This document shows positions 35,953 to 49,905 of a stretch of DNA of 64,000 nt, piece by piece. The stretch covers positions 10,700,106-10,764,105 of the forward strand of contig OU452225.1 of NCBI GenBank assembly GCA_911728455.2. Direction: 5' to 3'. A model generated the notes under the pieces. That model saw only the letters and a list, made by a program, of their open reading frames with translations. It was not told the DNA's origin and did no database searches. The stretch's first letter is position 1. Each line of letters opens with the position of its first letter. The translations under genes and the position numbers were made by a program. The DNA is from Marthasterias glacialis (lineage: Eukaryota > Echinodermata > Asteroidea > Forcipulatida > Asteriidae).

Positions 35953-38900
35953 GGGGTTTCGCCATTATGTGTTTTCTAGACGACATTTTTTTAAAGATTA
36001 CGCCTGTCACACAAACTTCAAACGTTTCCAAACTCCTCTACTGTTTACTGGTTGAAAAGGACTGCAAATGGTTGCAAATGGTTGTTCGAAACCTACGAAA
36101 ATACAAATAGATAACACAATAAGTATGCCTCAATAAAAGCTATTCCAATACCCTCTAACTGAAAGTACAAGTCACTTAAACAACAATAACACCATTCATT
36201 AAAATGTGAGTCCACATGCTGATTACTTATCGAAACTGAAATACCTATTTATCATGGAATCTCAAATCAGAACAGATACGAGGCAATAACTGCAGCGATA
36301 AACAAAGACAACATTAATCTCAACTTACAGTTTCGCGTCCAGTTTAGGATAAGTCACAGGTAATCTTTAATGCTCGGTGGATTTGCAGTCTCTAGGTACT
36401 GACCTAATATAACTCTGCAGTTCGACGCTTCAATTATCAATGGTGGTCATTGAATTCACAAGGAAAATGTTACTATTGATTTCTCTCTTCCTTATACTTG
36501 TTATCATGGATTTATAAATGAGTTTTTGTACACATGGCAAATAAGGTCTGGTGTCCCATTCATAAGAGATCTAAAAGAAATTATGTTTGGCAAGAACCAG
36601 TCTAAAGTCTTGATCACAATCTTGAAACTATTGAGGGCGCTGTTCACATGCTGTGGTTCTAAGACATTGAGAAAATAAATAAGATTAATTTTAGCCCTAA
36701 ATCTTACAATTATCCCCCATAGCCTGAACAAGGTCTCATATAATATTTGAAAATTGGACCATATTATAGACTTTAAGTAGGATTTGAAACTTTGCATGGT
36801 GGGAGTAAATCTTAGTATGGTTTGCGGTCACGCGCATGCACCGTACAACATGTATCGAGGGGACTCCAAGCGGCGCGAAAACATGCAGCTCCTTGTCCTT
36901 GATCAGGGGACAGGATACCGTTTCCGTTACAAAATATGAAGATGAAATTATGAAAAAATACGCTGTCCTGTTGGCTCTCTTTTACTTGAATCCGCCTATA
37001 GAGTAGGACAGGGGATGAACATATAAATGAATATGGTGTTTCTTAGATGGGGTGGCGCAATCCAATGCAGATATCCGACAGAGGCAAAGTGTGCAAACTG
37101 AAGGAACTTGGAGGGTTAACTCTCACAACGTTCCTCTGTCGGAGTCCAGTGGCCAAGTGTCCAAACACTTTCTTGGGCATGGTCACTGACCTCTGGACAA
37201 CCCTTCCTCAATCCGCCGTGATTGGTTGCACATAGCCTGCTACCAATCACTACCTCACCACACACCAGTCAACCACCCACTCCTAGACTCGCCCTAGTCC
37301 GAACGGGACATAGGTAAACTAGGAGTAAACAAAACATTGGGGGTGCTTGCGCCGCAATTTCTCGACCCTAAAGTCGACCCTAAACACCACCGGCCTTAAT
37401 TAATTACAATCAGTCTGTTCGTGCTGCACAGGATCAAGCTGGACGACAGAGACGAACTTCCAGCTTTGGAAAAACCGTTGGTCACAACGTATTGAGCCAG
37501 ATTGACTCCAATAGACCGATTGCGCGACCCGCGTCACGTGACCCCTTCTGGGTATAATGTAAACACACACGACGTCCTCCATAGGAAAGTGCGGTACGGT
37601 ACACGATGATTGTTGCATTTAGTTTATTCGATTGAGGCTTTTCTTGCTCGAAATCTGTGAAAAATAGTCCAGAGTTCGTACTAGAGACCTTCGAGTGGCT
37701 GAATAAAGCCAGTAAGGACAGTTCCAGCAAGTCTTGAAAATTGTACAAGTAACGTATAAATGTGCACGATGTGTACAGTGCACGATGGAACATTAGTCCA
37801 AACGACCGCAATCACCACACACTTTTCAACACAAAATTTCAAAGTTTTGAAGCTGAAACCCTCGAAATAAATTGCTTTCCAAAACTGTGTGATTCCTTTG
37901 CCTATTTGAAATTTCTCAAGGCTAGGTATTAATGCTCACTTTTCCAACGTTGTTTATCTTTTTTTTTTTTTTTTTTTTTTTACAGTGATTTAGGCCAACA
38001 TTACAAACAAAATAACAGGCGGGTGGCTACATAATAGTCGTCCGACGCCGGTAGTGCATGGCCAAAAAAACCTCTTTTTAGTAGAATTCTGTTAAATTAT
38101 GAAACAAAGATGTGATTTAAATTAATGCCACAACATACTACTTTAAATAAAGGGGCTGATTGACTAATTTATCACTCAAAAAAAAAAAAGTAAAATCGAC
38201 TGTTTTCGTACTCACTCTGTGTCACGGCATATCTCTTTACACGTAGTTTGCCATCAGCTGTAGGAGGTCACGTGACCGCATATCAACATTGTTGCGCAAT
38301 CGGTCTCTAGCGTCAATTAGTAGTGATGTAGTAGGTGAGATTGTGCTGGTAGTTTAGTTTCATGCAACACTAAGAATGATCTTATATTTAAACCAAACTT
38401 CCTTAGTATGATGAAAGTTAAAAGTATCGTGCGTTGTATTGCGTGACAAATCCTTAACTCAATTAGGATGTGCACTGCCGCGGCAGGAATTAGAATCCCT
38501 AGAAGAAGAACACAAACATAGTATTACAATAAAGGAGAAGTAAATCATGTATTACAAATTTCAGTTCTCTGTTTATTTTATAACAAATTCATATTGCATT
38601 TCTTTAAAAAGATGATTAAAATTTGAATTTACAAATAATATTACGAATTTCAGAATCATAGCCTGTCGATATTTATTCATAAGAGACAGATAGTCATTTC
38701 ACTTTTCAAAATATATATTTTAACTTGATTTTATCAACAATAAGGCTCAGATAGGATGCAGCTACTGGTGAGTTTTAGACTTCTTTAATACAAACTGATA
38801 TGAAACAAAGCAAAGCTGAACGACCAACAGTTATATAAGGCTGTGGTAAATCTCAGTGTGGAGCCCTAATCGCACAGTTACAAATAGATAGAACAGTTAA

Positions 38901-39034
38901 AAAATATGTATTTTGTCCCCTCGACATTTATGCTTCCAGATGTATTTCGTCTTTTTCATGTTTTTTACTTCCGATGTTAAGCGCTTTGAGGTCAGTTTTC
39001 TGAATAGAGCGCTATATAAAAAATATGCTATATT

Positions 39035-39065
<31 letters not shown>

Positions 39066-39082
39066 CTGTAGCTGTTGTTGTT

Positions 39083-39145
<63 letters not shown>

Positions 39146-39864
39146 ATATTGTTTCGTGAGTATGAAATTACATTTCGATGAGAAAGGAAATACAATTCCC
39201 CGTGTTTTTGTTAGTGTTTATTATTAATAATCTTATTGTTGTTGTTTCTTTTTGTACCTTCTTTTTCCAGCCATTCTCCCTGGATATTTTCTGAGTGCTC
39301 CAGATACCAATACCACTATAAAGTCACATTTTTGTTTTTCAAAAACGAAGGCAAAGGCACTCATAATTTATGCAACAGTGATTCCTCGAACGTAAATTTG
39401 AAAGCTAAACACAATAACACAAAATAAAAATTAAATACGTACATAGCAAAGCTGCATATTAATGTAAAGACAAGGCTTTTGGTGTTGTGTATTTTTAACT
39501 ATCCACTTTTTACTGACTTCATTTTAACAACGTCGACAACACGGTCGAAACTTGTACATCCATTGCCAATTGGATTTTTCTCCAAAATATGAAGTTTTCA
39601 GGAAATAGTTGACTAACTAACTTGATTGATATATACATGAAACCTATTGATTTAACATTCCATTAAATGCCATCATGCAATTGACACACTTGTGTACACT
39701 CGTCTGTTTGTAACTCGCCACTGTCGGGGTCACTTTTTTTCAGAGTATCAACAAGATTTCAGCTGCATTTTCTTTAGAAAAAAATGGCCGTATTGATGAA
39801 AAGGCCATTGCTTGGCACTGAATTGGACAAAAGAGGCTTTCAAGAACTCGTTAAGGTCAACTCA
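35953..39864. other. Intergenic between convergent genes C and D
   Basis: AT-rich with no recognisable gene. It includes a poly(T) run near 37961-37980 and a long TTG microsatellite. Genes C (+) and D (-) end towards each other across it. Confidence 0.5.
39036..39145. repeat. (TTG)n microsatellite
   Basis: About 110 bp of TTG repeats with few interruptions (GCTGTAGCTG near 39066). Confidence 0.95.
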
Positions 39865-42800
39865 TCAGTCTCCCCACATCTGTTTAATGTCTAATCCTGG
39901 TACCTGAGTTGTCTTCGCAGACTGAATATTTTTCGAATTTAAGGCACCGTTTTGCGAAACACCTTTCTGCTCCGCTTTTTCGGCGTCCTCGCAGTTCTGT
40001 ATGTGTATCCGCAGGACGCCATCTTGGTGTAGTCTGGTCAACTGGTCGAACTCGGCGTGCATGTCGTGAGTTTGCACCATGTGGGTGTTGTCGAAGTAGT
40101 GGTACTTGACTGGGTGCGTGGTCACGTGGGGCATGCCGGACTCCAAGAAGGGCCAGAACCCGTACAAGTGGACCTCGTTGCAGAGAGCAATGGCGGCAGT
40201 GGCAAGGTATAACCCTTTGAAAATAACCAGATAAAAATATGTAAAGCAACTGATTTTATACAAGGCTATTTTTTTGTTTTCAATATTTTAGTTATTTTTA
40301 ACCGATACAATACTTGTTTCCTTAGTTTTCTCGTTTCTTTTTTTCTGAATTATTATCGCTTTTAATCAAATTTGTATTTTATATTTTAAAGTTTAGTGAC
40401 TTTCCATCCAATAGATTTATTAGCCTTGATTACCGGTAGCCTAGAAGCCAGAAGGCAAGAGTGATTCAGTTCACTTTTCAAAATTAAAAAACAAGCCAGT
40501 AAATCTGAAACATGCTTTTGCTACTAATACCTCACTTGGTCACACTTGTTTACAAGTGGATGAGGTGACTGATCTATGATCCGACACCCCTAGTGTTCCG
40601 ACAACCCATCATGATCTACATGCCAGGTTTAGGGTTAAGGGGTTGGTTAGGGTAAGGGGTAGGGTTCAGGGTCAGAAAGATTAGAAAACCAAAATGATGA
40701 ACCCAAAATATAACTTGTTAAAATTTATTTATTTATTTCTTCATTCATTTGTGCACATTTTCCGATCTCATTTGCAGGACAACGGGAGGGGTGGGGGGGG
40801 GGCAAGGGTTCTGATTAGGGGGTGGGCTCACCCCCCCAACCCATCCACCCCCTCCGCTGGTTACGCCACCGATCCCAACGTTTTTGTCAAGAACTTACCG
40901 GTCGAAGGATATTTGGAAAGTCCCTTACTGACCCAGTAGTCTCTGATCAGTGAGAACTGCTCCGGGTCTCCGAAGGCAACTTTGAGGTATTTCTTTGGGG
41001 TAAGGTGCTGTATGGCACGAGAGCAGACTGGCAGCCACGCCTCGTCACTGAAACACGGCAGCATTAAGATGCCCTGGAACTGCGCCATGTCGGAGTTGAA
41101 CTTGTCGGTCAACTGTTGACTCCCAAAATAATTATACCTTTGGAAATAAAAGTTGAGTTACAGAAAATAAAGTATTATTCTTCCCTACAATCGTATGGTT
41201 TTCATACAACACTATTGTGTGAATGTGTATTGCAGCTGTGAACTGCTTTGCTGAGTTTTTCGAACTTTGTTATTAAGTTTCACTACTCGACCCTATTTCG
41301 ACGGCATTTTTGACGGGAATGTCTCTGAGAATTATTGTACGGATCTTATTGTCGACTCTAAACTAAGGTCGCGGCTGTGGCTACGTGTGCGGCTACGGCT
41401 GCGGCTGTGGCTGTTGCTAAGTGTATTGCCATGTTTGAAAATGAATGCTCAGTTGCATCAGCATTCATCAGTCAAAAGTAGTAATTCACTTTTCAACAGT
41501 TGCGCATTCACTGGTCAAATTAGACCTTTCAAATTCATTAGGTTGCAAAGATCATTCAGTTTCGTAAAAAGCCAGCAACACGAGGCTGGTCAACCCGTTC
41601 ATCATTTTGTAGAAATACAACCGCAAAATAGTGAAAAATGTTGTCTTGAATGTCTATCAATGAAATAGAATTAGTGAAACAAACCTGAATGAGAAGAATG
41701 AAATCATGTGTGCACAAAAACGAAACTGAATGCAAAAGTAGCTGAAAAGGGAACCCTAGTCGTGCGTAAATTTGATTGCGTGATTATTAATAATTTTTGG
41801 TAAACCAAGCGTGCCTCAAAAGCGAACTTCATCACTGTAGCTCGTAAGCCTGGGAAAACCTGTAGACAAGGATGTTTGCTATCCGAACCAGAAACAATGG
41901 GGTAAATCGCTTACTCCTTCATGATAAGTGTTCGGGTTCTTTAACGTGCACTACCCATCCTAGTACACGGGACCTGCGGATTAACGTCTCATCCGAAGGA
42001 CAAAGCAATTATGGTAAAGTGTCTTGCTCAAGGACACAAGTGTCGCGACTGGCCAGGCCGGGATTCGAACCCACATTCTGTAAACTACAGAACTTAAGTT
42101 CGGCGGACTAGACCGCGCTCGGCCACGACAACGTATTTATGACAACCTATTTATGATTTTTAATTTTTTTTTACATCAATTCTGGCTCCCCAAGGCCTTT
42201 GAAGCCGTAGGGTCAGGGGAGATGTAATTACTCACTTTCGTTTAAAGATGCTTGGGTTAAGAGTTGTGAAATCAGTCTTAAAGCCAACATCTGTGACGTA
42301 CTGGTCCATCTCTGGAGCATTTATCCTGAAAACGTAACATTGACAAAATAATTTTTAAAATGTTGATAACAGAAAACTATGTATGGATAATGTCACTCAT
42401 GACGTAAATCATTAAAACCCTTTTGTCAGCCACAAGATGATAAAATTCAGCAGGTACTACCAAATATGGCCATAACTTTTTTTCAACGGGCCAAAAAAGC
42501 CAAGATTCCATGTAAACCTCACCCCTGGTATACCCCACAAGCCCGTAGACTTTCATTGGCCAGACCCTATCTACTGCAGAGTAAGGAGTGTTGAAAGACA
42601 GCAGCCACCTGTCTTCGTGTAGTAATTGATTGACCCTTGCGGCCGCACACTGATCATAATAACACAAGTCTTAGTCTTGACTGGCATTCCAATTCACCCA
42701 GATGGTCATTTAGTATAGCTTTGGGCTGGCATGGGGGGGGGGGGGGGGGTTATTGACCTAAAAGACAGGGTGTTGATAAAAAAAATCAGCTTGTGGATTC

Positions 42801-45800
42801 ACAGCGTAAAGTTTTCATTGTAGAGGACCTCAGGGTTTAAATAAAGGAGCCGATGAGATCGGAGGTTAGCCGAGGGAAAATAAAGTAAACTGGATCAAAG
42901 ACTGTACTGGCAAAACAGGTACATGAGATCAAAGGCGAGCCGGCAAAAAATTAACACGCGTGTATATCGAACACAATTTTAGCCTAGTACATTTTGTGTA
43001 CATTTTCAGCGACATCTTCATTAATTTATTTATTTGCAATGAAGTAAATCCGCACATCTCAAAATGTTATTCACCAGAATGAGGTCTTCTTTTTGGGTCA
43101 ATTTGCTCGTTGTTGTCGGCTTCGTCGTCGTCGTCGTTGTTGTTGTCATCGTCGTCGTAGTAGTTGTCGTTGTTAGGGTTTTCCCCTTTCTTGTTTTCAA
43201 GGTTTTATTTATTCTTACTAATCTAATCTTCTAGTTTTCAATAATTTACCGCGTACAATCAACCAAAGAATTTTTCGGGTGGTCACTTTTTAGTAAAAAA
43301 AAAATAATAATAGCAATTTAACCAAAAGTTACTCATTTTTATCGTTGAAAGGCGCTTTCACATCAATCTTCAAACACTACAAGTAACCCATTGTATTTCA
43401 AATCTGCTTCTGGTAATCGTTGGAACCAGTCGGTGTGAAGCAAGTCTGGCTCGAAGGACCTACGTCCAACTTGCGAGCGGGATACTCAACTCACCTGAAG
43501 ACGTATTCCGCATCATCGACTGCGAAGCCGCACATGCTGTTCACCAGTATGCCACTGTTTCCAACAATACTGCATTTCTTGAATGTTTTCCCTTCAAAAG
43601 GTGATACCTGCATCAATGAGAAATAAGTTTTTGTGTCTTAATTCCATTCACACCCATGTGTATTAACACCAAACCGAGGCTGGATGGTAAAATGGTAAAG
43701 GTAGCGTGATCAATAGCAGACTTTGACAAGCTATATCAGACGTACCTGGTACTTTCCATTGTCCACGTAGTTCTCAGCATGGGCACGTATTTTAAGAACA
43801 ATGGATTAAGTCTGCTGCCACCTAGCGTCCACGAAAGTTTAAAAACAATGATTAGATGATTAGACTATTAGATCATTAGGCATCAATAGCATTATGATGT
43901 TCGAGCTTCTTTGAAGAGATGTTTTGGTAATTTTAAAGACAGCTTAAACTTAACCAACGTAAATGAAGAAGCCTGTGTAACGTGTTTCGGGGGGGGGGGG
44001 GAAATGATAATAAAATAAGGCTGTTTGCATGGTAAAAAAATAAACGCAAACAACTGGAACTTATTGAAGACAAATTTTACTTTCAGCCTGAAAGTTCATA
44101 CCATTAACAATCATCCAGAGAATTATGAATGATCTTTGCGACCGAATGAATTTGAATGATCTTATTTGACCAGTTGGACTTAAATAATACTCCTTTTGAC
44201 TGGTAACTGCTGATGCAACGGAGGATTCTCTTTCAAACGAAATTAAATGAGTTTTGTTTTGTTGCAATTGGCCGGGAAAACCAATAAAACAGGATTACAT
44301 TCACACAGACTATAGTCGTATGGTTTGTTCCATAAACACTAAAAACCAGAGGTTGGGATTGAGTTTAATCTTCTAAAATGCCGCAGACGTATGATGTTGA
44401 GACACTGGATGTAGCAGACACACCGGCCCTTTTCGACAGTTCTGAGCATGCGCGCACTTACTCAGTATTGCGCGCGAGGTTCTGAGCACGCGTACTACTA
44501 TGGTGAGAACTGCAAAAAAGGACCGTCCGAAAGTCTCCCATCGCTTCCCCCCATTCCAGTAATCATACCTTGTCTTGTTGTTGTGCAAAAACTCGTGTTA
44601 GCGTGGCATTCTGTCCTGACAGATACATCGCCAGCACTTGTCCCTCTTTCCTTGTTGCGTTGGATGTGAGTAACCGGCCCTGTATGTCGACGCCGTGTGC
44701 CTTCAACTCCCCTCTGGGCGATCCAATTAAAAATCGGGTTATAATATGAATTTTTAATCCACTCGATTTTCAAGGGACACATTGCCTTCGAATCTCTTAA
44801 AAATGTGGCTGTTTGGAATCATTGCTGCTGAAAGTTTGTACGAGTTGTTCAGGCATTAAAACATCAACATTGTGTTGTAATTAGTGAGTAGTGACTCAAA
44901 AAACATTAATTTGCCACTGGGAAATACAACCAGCGGAACCACACTCAACATAGAAACATACGGTCCGCAACATCGTACGCGTGTTTTGTAACAAACTTAA
45001 ACAAAAACCACACAATTTCAAAGGATATTTATACGAATCATTATATTCTACTTTTAAAATATCTTTCCAAACGAAATTATTATTTTTATATCAAAGGCTT
45101 TCTATAGCCCAAAATTGCCCAATCTGAAGGCAACGTGTCCCTGTATTGTGTGGACTTTTCTAATTACTGATTTAAAAAGAAGTACAATTTTATTAATTTG
45201 ACCTTTTGGAAGCACCGTGGCCGTTTTGTTTATGTTGCACTCTGTGTCATTGTTAGAGTTAGCTTGGATTAATCTCTTCTAGGAAGAGGCTGCATGGGTC
45301 TAAAAAGAGATGGCAGGTTTGTTCTCAACGTTTCTACCAGTTTGCTCTGGCCGTCATTAAGAGACCGCGTGGTGTCATGTGTTCCAACTGATGTCCACCT
45401 GGACAACATCTGTGTGCTCTTATATACTTGATAAACATTAACAACTGTATTGAATTAAATCGGGAAAGTCTCAAAATGCCGCAAAGCTAAACCAACAATG
45501 TGGATCTATAAGTGTTATATATATATATATATATTGAAAGTTTTTCTCTTACTTAATTTAAAAGAAATCTAAAAAAAAAAATAATAATAAAAAAAATAAA
45601 AAAATCCCCTCATTTTGACCAATGAATGACAGATTGTTGTGGTGAAGAATCTTCGCGAGGACTGTGTTAAGGCACGAGTAGTCCCAAATACCACCCGGAT
45701 GAGAACAGCCCAACGCAGGCATGCAATGTTAGGTGCCCTGGTCAAAGGCTAGGGCTGCTTTTGTTTGATTGTATGATCAACTGACCTGACTCGGGTCAAG

Positions 45801-48800
45801 TTAGCTTGACTCGCCTGCCATTTCCAATTTAGGAGAAGTCTCTCATAATCAGACCAGTTTTTGTCCTTCGTCTCGGGCGTCTCCAAAATATTCAATACGT
45901 CTACGTTAACCAGCCTGAAATTAAACAAAACATTAATTATTATTATTATTTACTTTCTTTCTTCACATCTGGAAAATGTCTGCCTTTAAGAATTTGCCCC
46001 CACCCCAACAGTTCATGTGGCAACTGAAGGTCTATCAAGCAGAAACCTCCCCACATGCATGCATACTATTACCGGTAGGTGTCCGTACCCGCCCCCCTAC
46101 CAAACCCCTTCAATATTGGACGTTAACAACACTATTTGGAGGTGTGACTTTAGGCTGAAACTTACTCTATTTAAGAAGTATGTCATGATTACGCAAACAT
46201 GTCAAATTGAAAACAGAAAGACGACGAGAGTCTCGATCAGCGACCATCTAACTATCTAGATTATTGACAAACCCTATTTAATTTAGTTTATTTTGTTTAT
46301 TTTAATATATTGTTGACCACTTACCCCTATGGGGACCTGGACTAGCCCCTGAAGCCCTTAACTGTATTCCTCCCGAACAATCATGCGGTCACTATCTGAT
46401 GGTGATAGTATTTTTCTAAATTGAATACAACGACTTGTCTGAAATATCGGCACCCCACCATATCGATGGAGAGCGGTTGAGGCTTTGAGAGTGCTGGCTT
46501 GTGACAACGCGACGTTTTGATCAGTATGCTTTAAATAGTGGTCTTCATCAGGATTGTACAGAGAGCGGTTGAGACTTTGAGAGTGCTGGCTTCTGACAAC
46601 TCCACGTTTTGATCAGTGGTCGTCAGGATTGTGAATATCAAAATGCTGAGTCGTCACATCATCCTAATTCATTTCAAAGCCTTCGCAACTCGTGACGATC
46701 TTTTGTACGGTGTATACGCACTCTTGCTACACTGCAGCGGCGTAGCCGGGGGCTTGGGGCATGTGACCCCCCCCCCCACCCCCTAAAAAGAAAAAAGAAA
46801 AAAAATATCCAGTGCCCCCGGTGCCCCCATAAAAAAAACCAGGTAACATGTAATTCATTAAAAAACATGGTACCTGCCCCCTCCCCCCCTGAAAAGCAAT
46901 GCCCCCACCCCCACTGAAAAGCAATGCGCCCCCCCCCCCCCGTGTCCCCATGAGAAAAAAACCTAGCTACGTCGCTGCTACACTCGTCTGTCTTTCCATC
47001 TCATGAAAGGTTTCTCGTCCTTCAAAACTATGAAGTGTCTCTGAATGTGAAAGTCATGGAAAGTAAACAAGTGGCTCACTTTCTTCCCTGGTCCACCGGC
47101 CTGTGGTATTCTGTCTCCCCTAGTCCCCAACGCCTCTCGGTATCCAAATCCCCATTGATCTGTTGGTCCGTCTGAGCCTTCATCTTGTCTCTTTCCCGGA
47201 TCATGTTGATCAGTGCAGACCCGCCGCCGAGTTTGTAAGAAATACGCTGATCAGGCACTTGCCTGGGAAGGGAAAGGTACACAAGTATTAAGTCAGGAGG
47301 GCTCATTATTAATAGTCATGCAATTTTAAAATAATGGTAATAATTATCTGTCCAGGGCAACGGATTAAAAAAACAATAGTACCTGCACCGCCCGACTCTG
47401 CTGAAAAGAGCTATGATAGTTTGCAAAAACCCCTGATTCAGAACAGAATCGGTTTTTTTTCTTTCTTCTTTTTAACTAGTTCTTATTTTTCGCATTTCAC
47501 AATAACATCTCAATGCCCTTTACATTAGTGCCCTGGTCATTGGGCCAATAACATTCGTGTAATCTTTCTCAGCTCCCTGGGGAGTATACAGCCCGGAGCT
47601 GCCGTGGCGCTCCGAAGGCTTTTTCAAACACAATATCAACCTCTACCCTCGCAGGTACCCATTTATACCCCTGGGTGAAGAGAAGCAATTATAGTAAAGC
47701 ATCTTGCTGAAGGACACAAGCAAAGATCGTATAGTGCCGAAGACGCAAGATGTGTTACTCCGGCTGAAATGTGAAGTATGCACTGGACGCCATTTCAGTA
47801 AGCAAATCATTTGATACAACAATAGATCAGTGCAGACAATGACCATTGCTAACAATGCTATAACAAAACATTTGCTTACTAAAACGGCGCCCATGCCGTT
47901 ACTTCACATAACTTTTATGGTGATTATTTTTTCTAATGAGCAGGTTAAAATGAATATAACAGTTGTTCATGCTCCACCTGTTTTATTGCTACAGGTATCC
48001 GTGTTTTGAGTGTCAACATGATCGTGATGAACGAAATATAATGAACTTTTTGATTACAAAAGAGCTTGTTGCTGGTAAAGGCTAATATTTCATTATCAGA
48101 ATTAGCGTTACCAAGTCAACTGTGAAGGGAGGAAATTAATGGTGAGCGATATGAAGATGATTGACGATTGTCATTGAATTGCAAGCGTGACAACGATTGT
48201 AGCCTGTTTTGAATTTTATTATTTTGTTATGTGTTTCCCCCAAGCACGAGCTGATGAGCGTTCCCTCCTACCGCATGTTGCGGTGTATCGGTTAAAATAC
48301 TGACATTAAACTTCGAAAAGAAAAATATTACTAAAATATAAATCAAAATCCAAATTTCATTTTTGAAATAATTGAAAATGAAGTGTGTGTGTGTGTGTGT
48401 GTGTGTGTGCTTTTTTTTTTTTGCATGAAGGGGTTTTGTTTTCAACGAGAATGATTAAAGAAAGAGACGATAAAAAAGTTTTCGAGACATCGAACAGCGG
48501 TTTATATAATTGGAAGTGTTTTCTTCACCTATGACCCTTTGAAAAACTCCGTAATTTCCACATCAATTCAAGAGTTATAAAAGTAACAGCTGAACAAGTT
48601 GCGAGAAGTGTCCATTTCCTCATTATTATCAACAGTTGATCAAAATCAGACAGAGCAATCTCCATAAAATAATTAGAACTGTTTTAATTATAAGTGTTTT
48701 CTTCCATTGCGCTGTGTACAAATCGTGCTTGCAGGAAGTCCAGGCTCTGTGGCTCTTTTGTAAACCTGTGATGTCACAGGTTATATGGTCTATACTGGAT

Positions 48801-49856
48801 TGGTTATTCGGACAAAATCATCATTTCAGTTTCATTCTGAATCCGATTTAAAATTCAGCTGTTTCTTTTTCTTTTCGAAACCAAGTCACCGGGAAGTGAC
48901 TGATATTCCATTGAGTTACTGCAGCACGAAACATGCAGCATCATTTTACATGTTCCTCAGTTTATGGACAAAATATACTTTTGCCTCCCATATTGTTGAC
49001 TAACTAATGTCAACAATATTATTGATTGTTATTTTGTTCAATATTTAATCAACAACGAAAATTGCGCATAAATTGGTGAAAACAAACGCGTGGTGATTAT
49101 TAATCTTCAATGTTTTTGCCCATGTTCAGGCAGACTTACTAGAGCGACATACTGGGGTTTTCCAACAGTAGTTCTATGATCCTTTCTTCTTCTTTTCAAA
49201 AAAAAAGATCAACTCACAATGTAGCTCTCGTACGCACCCACTTATCGCTGTCAGAGAACGGGATTTACCCCGGTGTGTTCTTGAATAGTTAGATTGGGCC
49301 ACATCACCTTGTAAAACCTTACATGGTATAAATACATCTTAAAATATGGATCTCATAATTTTGATAACTCTGCATGCCCGTCAGAAAACAAAAAAACAAT
49401 AAAACAAAAACAATGCGTCGTCGAATACCAGCGCACAGGCGCCCATCTGTTGCGGATATCTGTGTTAACCATCATTATTACCACTATCTATTGGTACTGG
49501 TACTTAATATAAACACTCCAGAATATACAAAGACTATTTCTTTAAAAGATATGTCCGGTTTTGAAGGGGGGGTACATTGGAACTGCCTTGGGCTGCACTT
49601 TTAGGCTCCACATTGGTTTGTCTTCCTGGTTAGAGGTAGGCAACCAGGCTGAAAATCTGGCAGTGCCCACAGTTGTATAGCAGGCGTATAGCCCTAATTA
49701 TGACCTCCTTTTTATTGGGTCATGACCCACAGTTGTGTGGGTCATCATGTGGGACATGTGGGTCTCCCAGCTCAGATTGCTAAATATGTAACTGTAAATG
49801 TGTATTTATTGTTTTCTTATTATTATTTATTCGATTCAAAGGTTTTTCGAGTAAAA

Positions 49857-49905
<49 letters not shown>

